Assembly: GCA_937885815.1 (NCBI GenBank)
Contig: CALABM010000160.1
Span: 1-11,166, forward strand
Length of the DNA stretch: 11,166 nucleotides
Source of the DNA: an uncultured Verrucomicrobiales bacterium
GTDB lineage: Bacteria > Verrucomicrobiota > Verrucomicrobiia > Verrucomicrobiales > Akkermansiaceae
Reading direction: 5' to 3'
Translations under genes and position numbers: made by a program
The notes under the pieces: model-generated
Databases searched by the model: none
Seen by the model: the letters and a program-made list of their open reading frames with translations, nothing else
What the model was told of the DNA's origin: nothing
In this document: positions 1 through 8,590 of the stretch, piece by piece
Layout: each line of letters opens with the position of its first letter
How positions within the stretch are numbered: the stretch's first letter is position 1

Positions 1-177
1 GGCTATGAATACAAGGTAGTGGGTGGGCTGCTCACGAACTTCCACCTGCCGCAGAGTACCCTCATCATGCTCGTATGCGCCTTTGCCGGCAAAGAGCTCA
101 TCATGGAGGCCTACCGTCAGGCAGTGGAGATGCGTTACCGCTTCTTCTCATACGGTGACTGCATGCTCATTCTCTGA
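1..177 (+). CDS. queA: QueA C-terminus: S-adenosylmethionine:tRNA ribosyltransferase-isomerase (5' partial)
   Basis: The window opens inside this gene; 58 codons remain before the TGA at 175-177. The visible tail contains the pattern GGLLTNFHLPQSTLIMLV followed by AFAG, an AYRQAVE segment and an ending with FFSYGDCMLI, which is the highly conserved end of the QueA family. QueA moves the ribosyl part of S-adenosylmethionine onto 7-aminomethyl-7-deazaguanine at the wobble base of tRNAs with GUN anticodons, giving epoxyqueuosine, in the cytoplasm. The natural C-terminus appears intact, with the stop in the place expected for the family. A strong terminator follows 30 bases later, so queA is probably the last gene of its transcript. 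Family assignment is confident; nothing can be said about the missing N-terminal part. Confidence 0.93.
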   Translation, partial: GYEYKVVGGLLTNFHLPQSTLIMLVCAFAGKELIMEAYRQAVEMRYRFFSYGDCMLIL

Positions 178-207
178 GCTACTTACACCGGGAATAAATG
201 TTCATAT

Positions 208-251
208 AATCCGATGGGTGATTCCGACAGGCCCCATCGGATTTCTCTTTT
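208..251 (+). terminator. Rho-independent terminator after queA
   Basis: A perfect 11-base inverted repeat (208-218 with 233-243, core CCGATGGG/CCCATCGG) encloses a 14-base loop and is followed by a pyrimidine tract, TCTCTTTT, at 244-251. It lies 30 bases after the queA stop and before the lipoprotein gene, so it should end the queA transcript. The rest of the 178-358 gap shows no gene and no convincing promoter. Confidence 0.85.
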
Positions 252-358
252 CTCACCTCGCCCCCGCTCCTGAAGTCATAAAAATCATGAATTTGAAGAT
301 TTTGCTTGCCTCTGCCTTCAAACGTGTTAGATTAGAAGGCACATATTCACTTACACTC

Positions 359-1021
359 ATGAAAACATCATCTCGCCTACTGGCAACAATTTGTCTGCCT
401 ATCCTCTCTCTCTCATTCCTCAGTTGCGGTGGCGGCGGCGGCAGCGGTGATTCTCAGGATACCCCTGAAAATAAAGCCCCGGAAACGCTCCTCTCAGATA
501 AACCGCTGACAGGCAGCGGAGAAAACGAGGCACCGTCTACAGACTCGTCATCTCCCCCCAAAGAACTAACCGGCTGTGATATCACCATTGCTGCCTTTGA
601 TGACGTTGTGGCAGATTGCACATACGCAGTACGCTTCACCTGCACCGCTGAAACACCCGGCATGGTCTCAGGCAACATCACCTCTTGCACACTCACCATC
701 ACCACACCGGAAGGCACCACGCGTGACATACAAGGCACAACCCTCGGTAACTGGTACAATGGCTTACCCAGCACCAATAACCTCATGCGTGACCTGAGTT
801 TCACCTACTACGGCACTACCGGTGCCGAAACCATGCAAATTCAGATTACCATTAACAGCATGGAAGTCATCTCGCGCCAGAATGACGCTCACGGCCGAAT
901 CATTGCCCTCGATGCCGAAGTCCGCTCAGCAGATGCTCTCATCGGCATCAATGCCGCCCCCGGAAGCATCACACCCATTAATATCCCCGCCGGCACTCGC
1001 GTCAGAATCACCTATCACTGA
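359..1021 (+). CDS. Predicted secreted lipoprotein of unknown function
   Basis: A 220-residue protein. The ATG at 359 was chosen because it gives a clean lipoprotein signal peptide: basic start (MKTSSR), hydrophobic core, then F-L-S-C with Cys23 as the likely lipidated residue. Phe at -3 is a loose fit to the lipobox. The mature protein begins with a run of five glycines and an acidic, Ser/Pro-rich linker to about residue 70, typical of surface or periplasmic tethering. The remainder looks beta-rich, with Thr/Ile/Val strands, and contains four cysteines (73, 87, 95, 110) that could form two disulfides outside the cytoplasm. I recognise no family and assign no function. The frame stays open upstream to 23, but that part overlaps queA and makes no sense as protein. 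No Shine-Dalgarno sequence precedes the start and no clear promoter was found. Terminators on both sides suggest a single-gene transcript. Confidence 0.75.
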   Translation: MKTSSRLLATICLPILSLSFLSCGGGGGSGDSQDTPENKAPETLLSDKPLTGSGENEAPSTDSSSPPKELTGCDITIAAFDDVVADCTYAVRFTCTAETPGMVSGNITSCTLTITTPEGTTRDIQGTTLGNWYNGLPSTNNLMRDLSFTYYGTTGAETMQIQITINSMEVISRQNDAHGRIIALDAEVRSADALIGINAAPGSITPINIPAGTRVRITYH

Positions 1022-1045
1022 TTCACGCCACAGCCACTTTTCATC

Positions 1046-1084
1046 CCCGCGCTCGTCCTCTCAGGATGCGCGCGGGTTGTTTTT
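1046..1084 (+). terminator. Terminator after the lipoprotein gene
   Basis: A 7-base perfect stem, CCCGCGC (1046-1052) with GCGCGGG (1070-1076), has a further TCCT/AGGA pairing inside its loop and is followed by TTGTTTTT at 1077-1084. It starts 25 bases after the lipoprotein stop, as expected for a rho-independent terminator. Confidence 0.82.
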
Positions 1085-1169
1085 CAATTTCTTAAAATCC
1101 GTAACTAGGCCTGATCTTGACGAGAAAATATAAACATGATATTCTGGGCTCAGCAACTTTAGTACGTAT

Positions 1170-1204
1170 AAAGCCCGCGCTGCCGGAAGCAGCGCGGGCT
1201 TTTT
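1170..1204. terminator. Bidirectional terminator between convergent genes
   Basis: A perfect 14-base stem (1170-1183 with 1189-1202, core AAGCCCGCGCTGC) closes a 5-base loop, CGGAA. On the + strand it ends in TTTTT; on the - strand it ends in a shorter TTTA. It lies between the rightward lipoprotein gene and the leftward Sel1-like gene, 46 bases past the latter's stop. It therefore likely ends the leftward transcript and backs up the lipoprotein terminator. Confidence 0.85.
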
Positions 1205-1248
1205 GCAACAACAAACCAGAATATGAAAAAGAGGGGAGAGGCAATGCT

Positions 1249-1809
1249 TTAGCGCTTGCCAAGGCGCTCAAACAAGGCGGAGGCGTCAGCATGGCCGGTG
1301 GCGGCAGCAAGCTCGAGGAAGCGTACGGCCTTGCGGCGAGTGAGGGAGTGGAGAGAGGAATCCACGGAGAGGAGATAAGAGGCGTAATCATAGTGGTGCT
1401 CAGCACTGGGGAAGCCGGAGACAAGGGAGCGATAGAGAGCATCCAGCTCAGCTCTGTCCTCTTCGGTGCCACGCTTTTTAAGAAGAGTAATGAGAGTGCA
1501 AAGGGGCTGCTCTAAATCGTAGACGTTCACAACTTTGTGGAGCCAGCTAATAGCCTGATCATCATCACCGGCGGAGAGATAGTAATCCGCGAGGGCGCAA
1601 AGGGATTCGGGGTCCTCAAGCTCAGCGGCCTTCTGCCAGCAAGCGATGGCAGTCTGAAGGTCCTGCGGGCAACCATCCGTGCCCTGAGCATGGGCCTTGG
1701 CGCAGGTGCGGAGTTTATCTATAAGCTCGGTATAGGCGGAGATGTAGGCATCATCGTCCTCGTAGAGAGAGTAATCAATTTCAGTAGCAAGAAGAGAGGT
1801 GGCGTCCAT
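1249..1809 (-). CDS. Sel1/TPR-like repeat protein
   Basis: A 186-residue soluble protein with no signal peptide or membrane segment. Residues about 52-90 read as a Sel1-like helical repeat: A-x-x-C-W-x-K-A-A-E with an acidic D-P-E-S turn, then L-A-D-Y-Y-L-S-A-G, followed by A-x-x-W-L-H-K. A second clear unit is at about 160-184 (K-A-V-R-F-L-E-L-A-A-A-T-G-H-A-D-A). The middle (95-150) is helical and less regular. Sel1/TPR repeats usually act as protein-binding scaffolds; no partner can be inferred here. The N-terminus is acidic (YEDDD near 16-20). It lies downstream of gcvP on the same strand, but the strong hairpin at 1911-1942 and a possible promoter just upstream suggest separate transcription. 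The opposite-strand frames over it look like shadows. It has no Shine-Dalgarno sequence. Repeat class is fairly sure; biological role is unknown. Confidence 0.8.
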   Translation of the reverse strand: MDATSLLATEIDYSLYEDDDAYISAYTELIDKLRTCAKAHAQGTDGCPQDLQTAIACWQKAAELEDPESLCALADYYLSAGDDDQAISWLHKVVNVYDLEQPLCTLITLLKKRGTEEDRAELDALYRSLVSGFPSAEHHYDYASYLLSVDSSLHSLTRRKAVRFLELAAATGHADASALFERLGKR

Positions 1810-1821
1810 AGTATGAAGTCT

Positions 1822-1850
1822 ACTATATATTTAAGGAAACGTAAAGAAAA
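1822..1850 (-). promoter_or_regulatory. Possible promoter of the Sel1-like gene
   Basis: Reading the - strand, a TATAGT -10 box (1827-1822) sits 12 bases before the ATG at 1809. A poor -35 candidate, TTTTCT (1850-1845), lies 17 bases upstream. The predicted transcript start is about 6 bases before the ATG. The -10 is good and the -35 weak, so this is tentative. Confidence 0.35.
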
Positions 1851-1910
1851 AAGTACAACAAACGCGGGTAGAAATACGATTTTTTGATAGAGACAGAGGC
1901 GGACGGCAAG

Positions 1911-1942
1911 GAGCCCCGCACACCGGATGGTGTGCGGGGCTC
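1911..1942 (-). terminator. Strong hairpin after gcvP, probable end of the gcv operon
   Basis: A perfect 14-base stem, 1911-1924 with 1929-1942 (core GAGCCCCGCACACC), has a 4-base loop and begins 25 bases past the gcvP stop. Neither side has a clear T-run (on the - strand CCTTGCC follows). It may act as a weaker terminator or as a 3'-end stabiliser rather than a classic rho-independent terminator. Confidence 0.65.
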
Positions 1943-1966
1943 GGGGATAAGATGCAGAAGGCGTTA

Positions 1967-4795
<2,829 letters not shown>

Positions 4796-4833
4796 AACTT
4801 TATCTACAATTTACAATCTGCGAAGGAAAGTTT

Positions 4834-4850
4834 CCGCGGCTAGGCCGCGG
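4834..4850 (-). other. GC-rich hairpin in the gcvP leader
   Basis: CCGCGGC (4834-4840) and GCCGCGG (4844-4850) form a perfect 7-base stem with a 3-base loop, 39 to 55 bases before the gcvP start. No T-run follows on the - strand, so it is not a standard terminator. It could be an mRNA-processing or stability element between gcvH and gcvP. The role is inference. Confidence 0.5.
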
Positions 4851-4867
4851 GCTCTGCAGTAAAAGGC

Positions 4868-4934
4868 CAAAGCCTTGCGGGGGCTTTGAGGAGGGGTTAT
4901 CACACCCCTGCTCTGCACCACCTGCAAGGCTTTG
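4868..4934 (-). promoter_or_regulatory. Competing hairpins in the gcvH-gcvP gap (attenuator-like)
   Basis: In the - strand RNA the segment GCAAGGCTTTG (4878-4868) can pair in two exclusive ways. Its GGCTTTG part pairs with the nearby CAAAGCC (4888-4882), giving a 7-base hairpin with a 7-base loop, followed three bases later by TTTT (4864-4861) as in an intrinsic terminator. Alternatively the whole 11 bases pair with CAAAGCCTTGC (4934-4924) just after the gcvH stop, giving a long-range stem. That long stem encloses a separate small hairpin (4892-4897 with 4904-4909). The pairings are seen directly; a regulatory switch is inferred. Confidence 0.45.
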
Positions 4935-4943
4935 CGGGGTTAA

Positions 4944-5327
4944 TTACTTGTTGCAGAAGTCGGTGTAGGCGGCGGCGTCCATGAGCTCGTCGAGCTCGGA
5001 AGCGTCGTCCAGCTTAATCTTGCAGATCCAGCCGGCGCCGAAGGCATCGCTGTTCACGGTGTTGGGCTCAGCGTCCAGAGCCTCGTTCACCTCCACGATT
5101 TCACCAGAAACGGGGGTGTAGATGTCGGAAGCGGCCTTGGTGGACTCCACGGCGCCGATGCTGTCCTCCTTGGAGAAGGTGTCACCCACGGAGGGAAGGT
5201 CTACGTAAACCACCTCACCCAGCTCAGCCTGGGCGAAGTCGGTGATACCGAGGGTCACCACGCCGTCCACGGCGGGGCTGATCCACTCGTGCTCAGAGGA
5301 GTACTTGTATTCAGCGGGATTGCTCAT
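4944..5327 (-). CDS. gcvH: Glycine cleavage system H protein
   Basis: A complete 127-residue H protein, about the usual length. It is the lipoylated shuttle that carries the aminomethyl group from GcvP to GcvT and then needs lipoamide dehydrogenase for reoxidation. The sequence shows the family start (Y-S-S-E-H-E-W), the segment GITDFAQAELGEVVYVDLP, and the lipoylation motif G-A-V-E-S-T-K-A-A-S-D with Lys64 as the modified residue, followed by the conserved Y-T-P-V-S-G-E-I-V-E-V-N. The start is 21 bases downstream of the gcvT stop, so the two are surely cotranscribed. There is no Shine-Dalgarno sequence before the ATG. Immediately after its stop begins the hairpin-rich gap that leads to gcvP. 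Confidence 0.97.
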   Translation of the reverse strand: MSNPAEYKYSSEHEWISPAVDGVVTLGITDFAQAELGEVVYVDLPSVGDTFSKEDSIGAVESTKAASDIYTPVSGEIVEVNEALDAEPNTVNSDAFGAGWICKIKLDDASELDELMDAAAYTDFCNK

Positions 5328-5348
5328 AGTATGTGTTTGGTTCAGGGG

Positions 5349-6434
5349 TTATTTTTTAAGGAAAGGTTTCTTAACGATGATGGCGGGAACGGCCTTGTTA
5401 CGCACGATGACGTTCACCTCCGTGCCCACCTTGCTGTGAGCGGCAGGTACGTACAGCATGGCGATGCCCTTACCCAGAGAGGGAGAAAGCACACCGCTGC
5501 AGATTTCGCCGAGGGGAGTGCCGTCAGGCAGCTGAACTTCATAGCCGTGGCGGGGGGGAGCGCCCTTACCGGTGTACTCGATGGCCACCAGAGCGGTGGG
5601 GCGGCCGGCAGCCTTCTGCTCACGCAGGACTTCCACGCCGATGAAATCCTTGGTCAAATCGCAGCACCAAGAGAGACCAGCCTCCAAGGGGGTCTTCTCA
5701 GGGGAGAGGTCAGAACCATTCAGGGAGTAGCACATCTCCAGACGGAGGCTGTCACGAGCGCCAAGGCCGCAGGGCTGAGAGCCGGAAGCGATGCTCTTCT
5801 CAAACCACTTCACACCCTGCTCAGCGGGGCAGAAGAACTCGAAACCATTCTCGCCGGTGTAACCGGTGCGGCATACCACGCAGGCATCGCCATCAGCCTC
5901 GAACATGAGGATACCGTTGCGCACGGGAAGCTCCACGCCGGGGCACATCTTGGCGAATACCTCCTCGCTGTTCGGGCCCTGAATAGCCAGACCCACGTAA
6001 GCATCACTCTTATTCACGAGGGAGATACCCTCAGGCTTGCGGGCAGAAAGCCAAGCGTAGTCCTCATCAATCATGCTGGCGTTCACCACCACGAAGAAGT
6101 TATCCTTGGCCACCTGATAGATAATAAGGTCATCAATCACGCCACCCTTCTCATTAAGCATCATGGAGTACTGGCCCATGCCGTCCACAAGCTTATTCAG
6201 GTTATTGGTGAACATGCTGTTAAGCCACTCAGTAGCACCCTCTCCGCTCACAAGGAACTGGCCCATGTGGGAGATGTCAAACACGCCGCAATCAGTACGT
6301 ACGGCGTTGTGCTCAGCTAAAATACCTGCGTACTGCACCGGCATGTTCCAGCCGGCGAAGGGCACCATCTTGGCTCCGAGTGCCACGTGCTTGTCGCACA
6401 GGGGCGTGCTCTTGATTGATTCTTCGGCGTTCAT
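5349..6434 (-). CDS. gcvT: Aminomethyltransferase, glycine cleavage T protein
   Basis: A complete 361-residue T protein, the usual length. It takes the aminomethyl group from GcvH, releases ammonia and makes 5,10-methylene-tetrahydrofolate. Family marks are the early LCDKHVALGAKMVPFAGWNMPVQY region (split here: L-C-D-K-H at 12-16 and F-A-G-W at 26-29), the F-D-I-S-H-M-G motif near 52-58, and G-G-V-I-D-D-L-I at 97-104, where Asp101 is the expected catalytic aspartate. It also has the GYTGENGFE folate-site loop and R-D-S-L-R-L-E. The start fits because a near-perfect promoter ends nine bases upstream, which also makes this the first gene of the operon. There is no Shine-Dalgarno sequence and no room for a leader. 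Confidence 0.97.
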   Translation of the reverse strand: MNAEESIKSTPLCDKHVALGAKMVPFAGWNMPVQYAGILAEHNAVRTDCGVFDISHMGQFLVSGEGATEWLNSMFTNNLNKLVDGMGQYSMMLNEKGGVIDDLIIYQVAKDNFFVVVNASMIDEDYAWLSARKPEGISLVNKSDAYVGLAIQGPNSEEVFAKMCPGVELPVRNGILMFEADGDACVVCRTGYTGENGFEFFCPAEQGVKWFEKSIASGSQPCGLGARDSLRLEMCYSLNGSDLSPEKTPLEAGLSWCCDLTKDFIGVEVLREQKAAGRPTALVAIEYTGKGAPPRHGYEVQLPDGTPLGEICSGVLSPSLGKGIAMLYVPAAHSKVGTEVNVIVRNKAVPAIIVKKPFLKK

Positions 6435-6443
6435 GAGGCCGGT

Positions 6444-6471
6444 ATTATACGCCCGCGTGGGGGATTGTCAA
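6444..6471 (-). promoter_or_regulatory. Promoter of the gcvTHP operon
   Basis: On the - strand a perfect TTGACA (6471-6466) is separated by 16 bases from a perfect TATAAT (6449-6444). The -10 box ends nine bases before the gcvT ATG at 6434, so transcription should begin at about 6437, leaving a leader of roughly three bases or none. This is the strongest promoter in the window. Confidence 0.82.
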
Positions 6472-6656
6472 GCACGGAGAAAAATTATTGTGTCGTATCT
6501 CCGCCATGAGGGCTAAAGTGCGCCCAAAACACAGGATTTCCTGCGCTCATTAATCAGAAAACAGCGCTTCCCCACTTGCAGAAGAACAGAAGCACTCAGC
6601 GCCCGCATATTCAGCGGATAAAACATTCTTTTTGGCGGACTTTTGCTCAAATTAGA

Positions 6657-6686
6657 TTGACGCCGCGGGGTAAGTTGCGCTATAGT
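6657..6686 (+). promoter_or_regulatory. Promoter of the mscS-hypothetical gene pair
   Basis: TTGACG (6657-6662) is followed by an 18-base spacer and TATAGT (6681-6686). Counting seven bases on from the end of the -10 box puts the transcript start at 6693, which is the A of the chosen ATG. The promoter is divergent from that of gcvT, about 185 bases away. The stretch between the two promoters (6472-6656) shows no gene or clear RNA element. Confidence 0.75.
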
Positions 6687-6692
6687 GGCGGC

Positions 6693-7505
6693 ATGGCAGA
6701 GTGGTTCAGCACAACATTCGGAAATATAAGCAGCTTGGTTGGTCCGGGCTGGCTCGCATTTGCCGTGTATATCATCATCGGTTGGATAGCTGCCACTGGA
6801 GTAAGCAGATTGCAACTCAAAATTCACAGCGACAGTGAACAGCGGCAGATTTATACCCTACTCTGCAAAATCGGCAAGGGAATCATTTGGGCGCTGGTCT
6901 TGGTGCAAGGTCTGCGCAGCGTGGGCGTGGACGTGGTGAGCATACTGGGCGCAGCCGGTGTGGCCGGTGTCGCCATCGGCTTTGCCTCACAGACGGCGCT
7001 TAGCAACCTCATCAGCGGAGCCTTCCTTGTGAGTGAACGCAGTTTCCGCATGGGTGATTACATTCAAGTGGGCGGCGAAGAAGGCACCGTGGAAAGCATT
7101 AACCTGCTCTCCGTCTACCTGCGCCGCGCGGACAATACGCTAGTACGCGTACCCTGCGAAACTCTCATCAAAACCCCCGTTCGCAACCTGACCGGAGAGA
7201 GCCTCCGCCGGATTGATTTTGATTTAGGCGTGGACTACTCCAGCAATCTCAGCGAAGTGAAGGAGCTCATCATGAGCATCATCTCCGCTCAGACGGGTCT
7301 ACTGAAGGAACCTGCACCCTCCGTCACCTTCAAGGGCTTCGGCGCCAGCTCGCTGGATTTACACATCGGCGCTTGGTGCCGCACGGAAGATTATCATGCC
7401 GTGCGTTACGAGTTCGCCACAGCCATCCTCAACGCCTTTGCCGAAAAAGGCATCAACATACCCTTCCCCATCCAAGCCGTCACACGTTACCGCGGCGGCG
7501 AATAA
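6693..7505 (+). CDS. mscS: Small-conductance mechanosensitive channel, MscS family
   Basis: A 270-residue inner-membrane channel, close to the 286 residues of E. coli MscS. Membrane segments lie at about 17-37 and 62-80, then the glycine/alanine-rich pore helix at about 81-115 (VSILGAAGVAGVAIGFASQ, then LSNLISG). The beta domain follows (F-R-x-G-D-Y-I, then G-T-V-E-S-I near 131-136) and then the cytoplasmic alpha/beta domain, ending in the family signature I-N-I-P-F-P-I. MscS channels open on membrane stretch and release solutes during osmotic downshock. The frame is open back to 6576, but the promoter at 6657-6686 lies inside that extension and the extra residues are not channel-like, so ATG 6693 is preferred. 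There is no Shine-Dalgarno sequence. The hypothetical gene follows after six bases. The exact MscS subfamily is not resolved. Confidence 0.93.
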   Translation: MAEWFSTTFGNISSLVGPGWLAFAVYIIIGWIAATGVSRLQLKIHSDSEQRQIYTLLCKIGKGIIWALVLVQGLRSVGVDVVSILGAAGVAGVAIGFASQTALSNLISGAFLVSERSFRMGDYIQVGGEEGTVESINLLSVYLRRADNTLVRVPCETLIKTPVRNLTGESLRRIDFDLGVDYSSNLSEVKELIMSIISAQTGLLKEPAPSVTFKGFGASSLDLHIGAWCRTEDYHAVRYEFATAILNAFAEKGINIPFPIQAVTRYRGGE

Positions 7506-7511
7506 CAAACC

Positions 7512-8390
7512 ATGCAACTACGAGCCCTATTCCGTGCAGACCGCTTCAGCGGCTGCAGTAATTCCCGTGTCTACACCCCGCCTTTTCAGAAAGACGAGGA
7601 GCAGGCTCTCACCCTCTATTGCGCCGAAATACCGGAAGGCGCTCGCCTACAGCTGCGCGACAAGCACGGCGTGGTAGATTTACTCACGCTGCCCCTGCCC
7701 GCCTACCTCATAGAGCGCATCAACTTCTGGAACCGCTGGGCAAGCTACGCGCTGGAGCACGAATACGAATATACCCCTTCCCTCTATGGGCTGGAGGCAT
7801 ACGCAGCGGACATTGCCATCTGCATTTCCCGCGCCTGCCCCGAGCGCCCCGTAGACTACTGCGGCCTACCCGTTCATGACGACTTTGCGCTGTGCCAGCA
7901 CGTGAGCAAAAACAGCATATCGGCATATAAAGTGCCTCACAATATCCCCAGAAGAGAACATTCTCCCCTGCCGGATGGAGTGCAGCCTAACGGACATCTC
8001 CACCGCCTGATTCAGCATGCAGAAAAGAATCACTCGCCCCTTCCCGCGGAGGGATTCATGGGCGGAATAGACCTCGAATACAGCTATGGGTACATGCACT
8101 TTGACCCAGCAACAGAACCATTCGCTTGGTGTGGCTATGAAAACTCATTTGACCTGAGAGACATCCATCTACCAGAATGGCTGATAAAGCGAGGGGAAGA
8201 AGTGGAGATAATTGAAAATGATTACGCCTACGACAACATGCGCTGGTACCCGGACCTCCTGCTTCTGAAGTTTACAGAAGACGCTCTTGCTGTGGATATT
8301 GCCAGATACCATCGCCCGCTCGTCCCCATTGCCATGAGCAAGCGTTTTTACGCAGGAGAGGACGTGCTGACGCTTGCCGCGGAGAACTGA
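7512..8390 (+). CDS. Hypothetical protein cotranscribed with mscS
   Basis: A 292-residue protein that I do not recognise. It has no signal peptide and no membrane segment, so it is probably cytoplasmic. It is rich in aromatic residues, Glu and Tyr: a tryptophan/tyrosine-rich stretch (F-W-N-R-W, then H-E-Y-E-Y near 81-85), a C-I-S-R-A-C pair of cysteines, and a second aromatic block (Y-S-Y-G-Y-M-H-F) at about 190-200. The ATG at 7512 lies six bases after the mscS stop, and the gene seems to share the mscS transcript, so it may work with or be expressed alongside the channel. There is no Shine-Dalgarno sequence. Unlike gcvP or galK it uses rare-type codons such as TTA, which suggests modest expression. 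No terminator was found after it. That it is a real gene is likely from its length and spacing; its function is unknown. Confidence 0.75.
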   Translation: MQLRALFRADRFSGCSNSRVYTPPFQKDEEQALTLYCAEIPEGARLQLRDKHGVVDLLTLPLPAYLIERINFWNRWASYALEHEYEYTPSLYGLEAYAADIAICISRACPERPVDYCGLPVHDDFALCQHVSKNSISAYKVPHNIPRREHSPLPDGVQPNGHLHRLIQHAEKNHSPLPAEGFMGGIDLEYSYGYMHFDPATEPFAWCGYENSFDLRDIHLPEWLIKRGEEVEIIENDYAYDNMRWYPDLLLLKFTEDALAVDIARYHRPLVPIAMSKRFYAGEDVLTLAAEN

Positions 8391-8552
8391 TTTTCACCGC
8401 AGGCGGCAGCACTCCCAGAGCATCGCAAACGGGCCTACAGAATACCTATTTTCTCCCCTTGGAAGGCGGAGGCTATCATACTGAACATAACGGGCTCACG
8501 CAGAAAAGCTGCCTCAAACGCCTATATTTTTCCGCGGCTACGTACTTGGTAC

Positions 8553-8581
8553 TTTACTTTGCGTTTCAAAACTGATAAAAT
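8553..8581 (+). promoter_or_regulatory. Promoter of galK
   Basis: TTTACT (8553-8558) and TAAAAT (8576-8581) are spaced by exactly 17 bases. The -10 box ends nine bases before the ATG at 8591, giving a predicted start at about 8588 and almost no leader. A short inverted repeat, GTAC-TTG-GTAC (8542-8552), lies just upstream of the -35; it could be an operator, but it is too short to claim. The rest of 8391-8552 shows nothing I can identify. Confidence 0.6.
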
Positions 8582-8590
8582 TGTCCCGCT

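Noticed and set aside
1117..1887. Two rightward open frames overlapping the Sel1-like gene
   Set aside because: They lie antisense to a protein with clear Sel1-type repeats, begin in or near terminator sequence, and have repetitive Gly/Ala-rich translations with no recognisable family.
4796..4943. Glycine riboswitch in the gcvH-gcvP gap
   Set aside because: The gap has hairpins, but I could not find the conserved glycine aptamer core elements, and the position inside the operon would be unusual. A covariance-model search would settle it.
5289..6320. A 343-codon open frame on the + strand opposite gcvT
   Set aside because: It is a codon-aligned shadow of gcvT that ends exactly where gcvT uses a TTA leucine codon.
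6505..6552. A 15-codon rightward open frame in the gcvT-mscS divergent region
   Set aside because: It is very short, basic and without a ribosome-binding site or recognised family (it does not match ribosomal protein L36). Chance is the simplest explanation.
6576..6692. Upstream in-frame extension of mscS by 39 residues
   Set aside because: It contains the -35 and -10 boxes of the best promoter here, and the extra basic sequence does not resemble an MscS N-terminus. The ATG at 6693 gives the normal start.
8542..8552. GTAC-TTG-GTAC inverted repeat upstream of the galK promoter as an operator
   Set aside because: Four-base arms are too short to support a repressor site without a second copy or a known regulator nearby.
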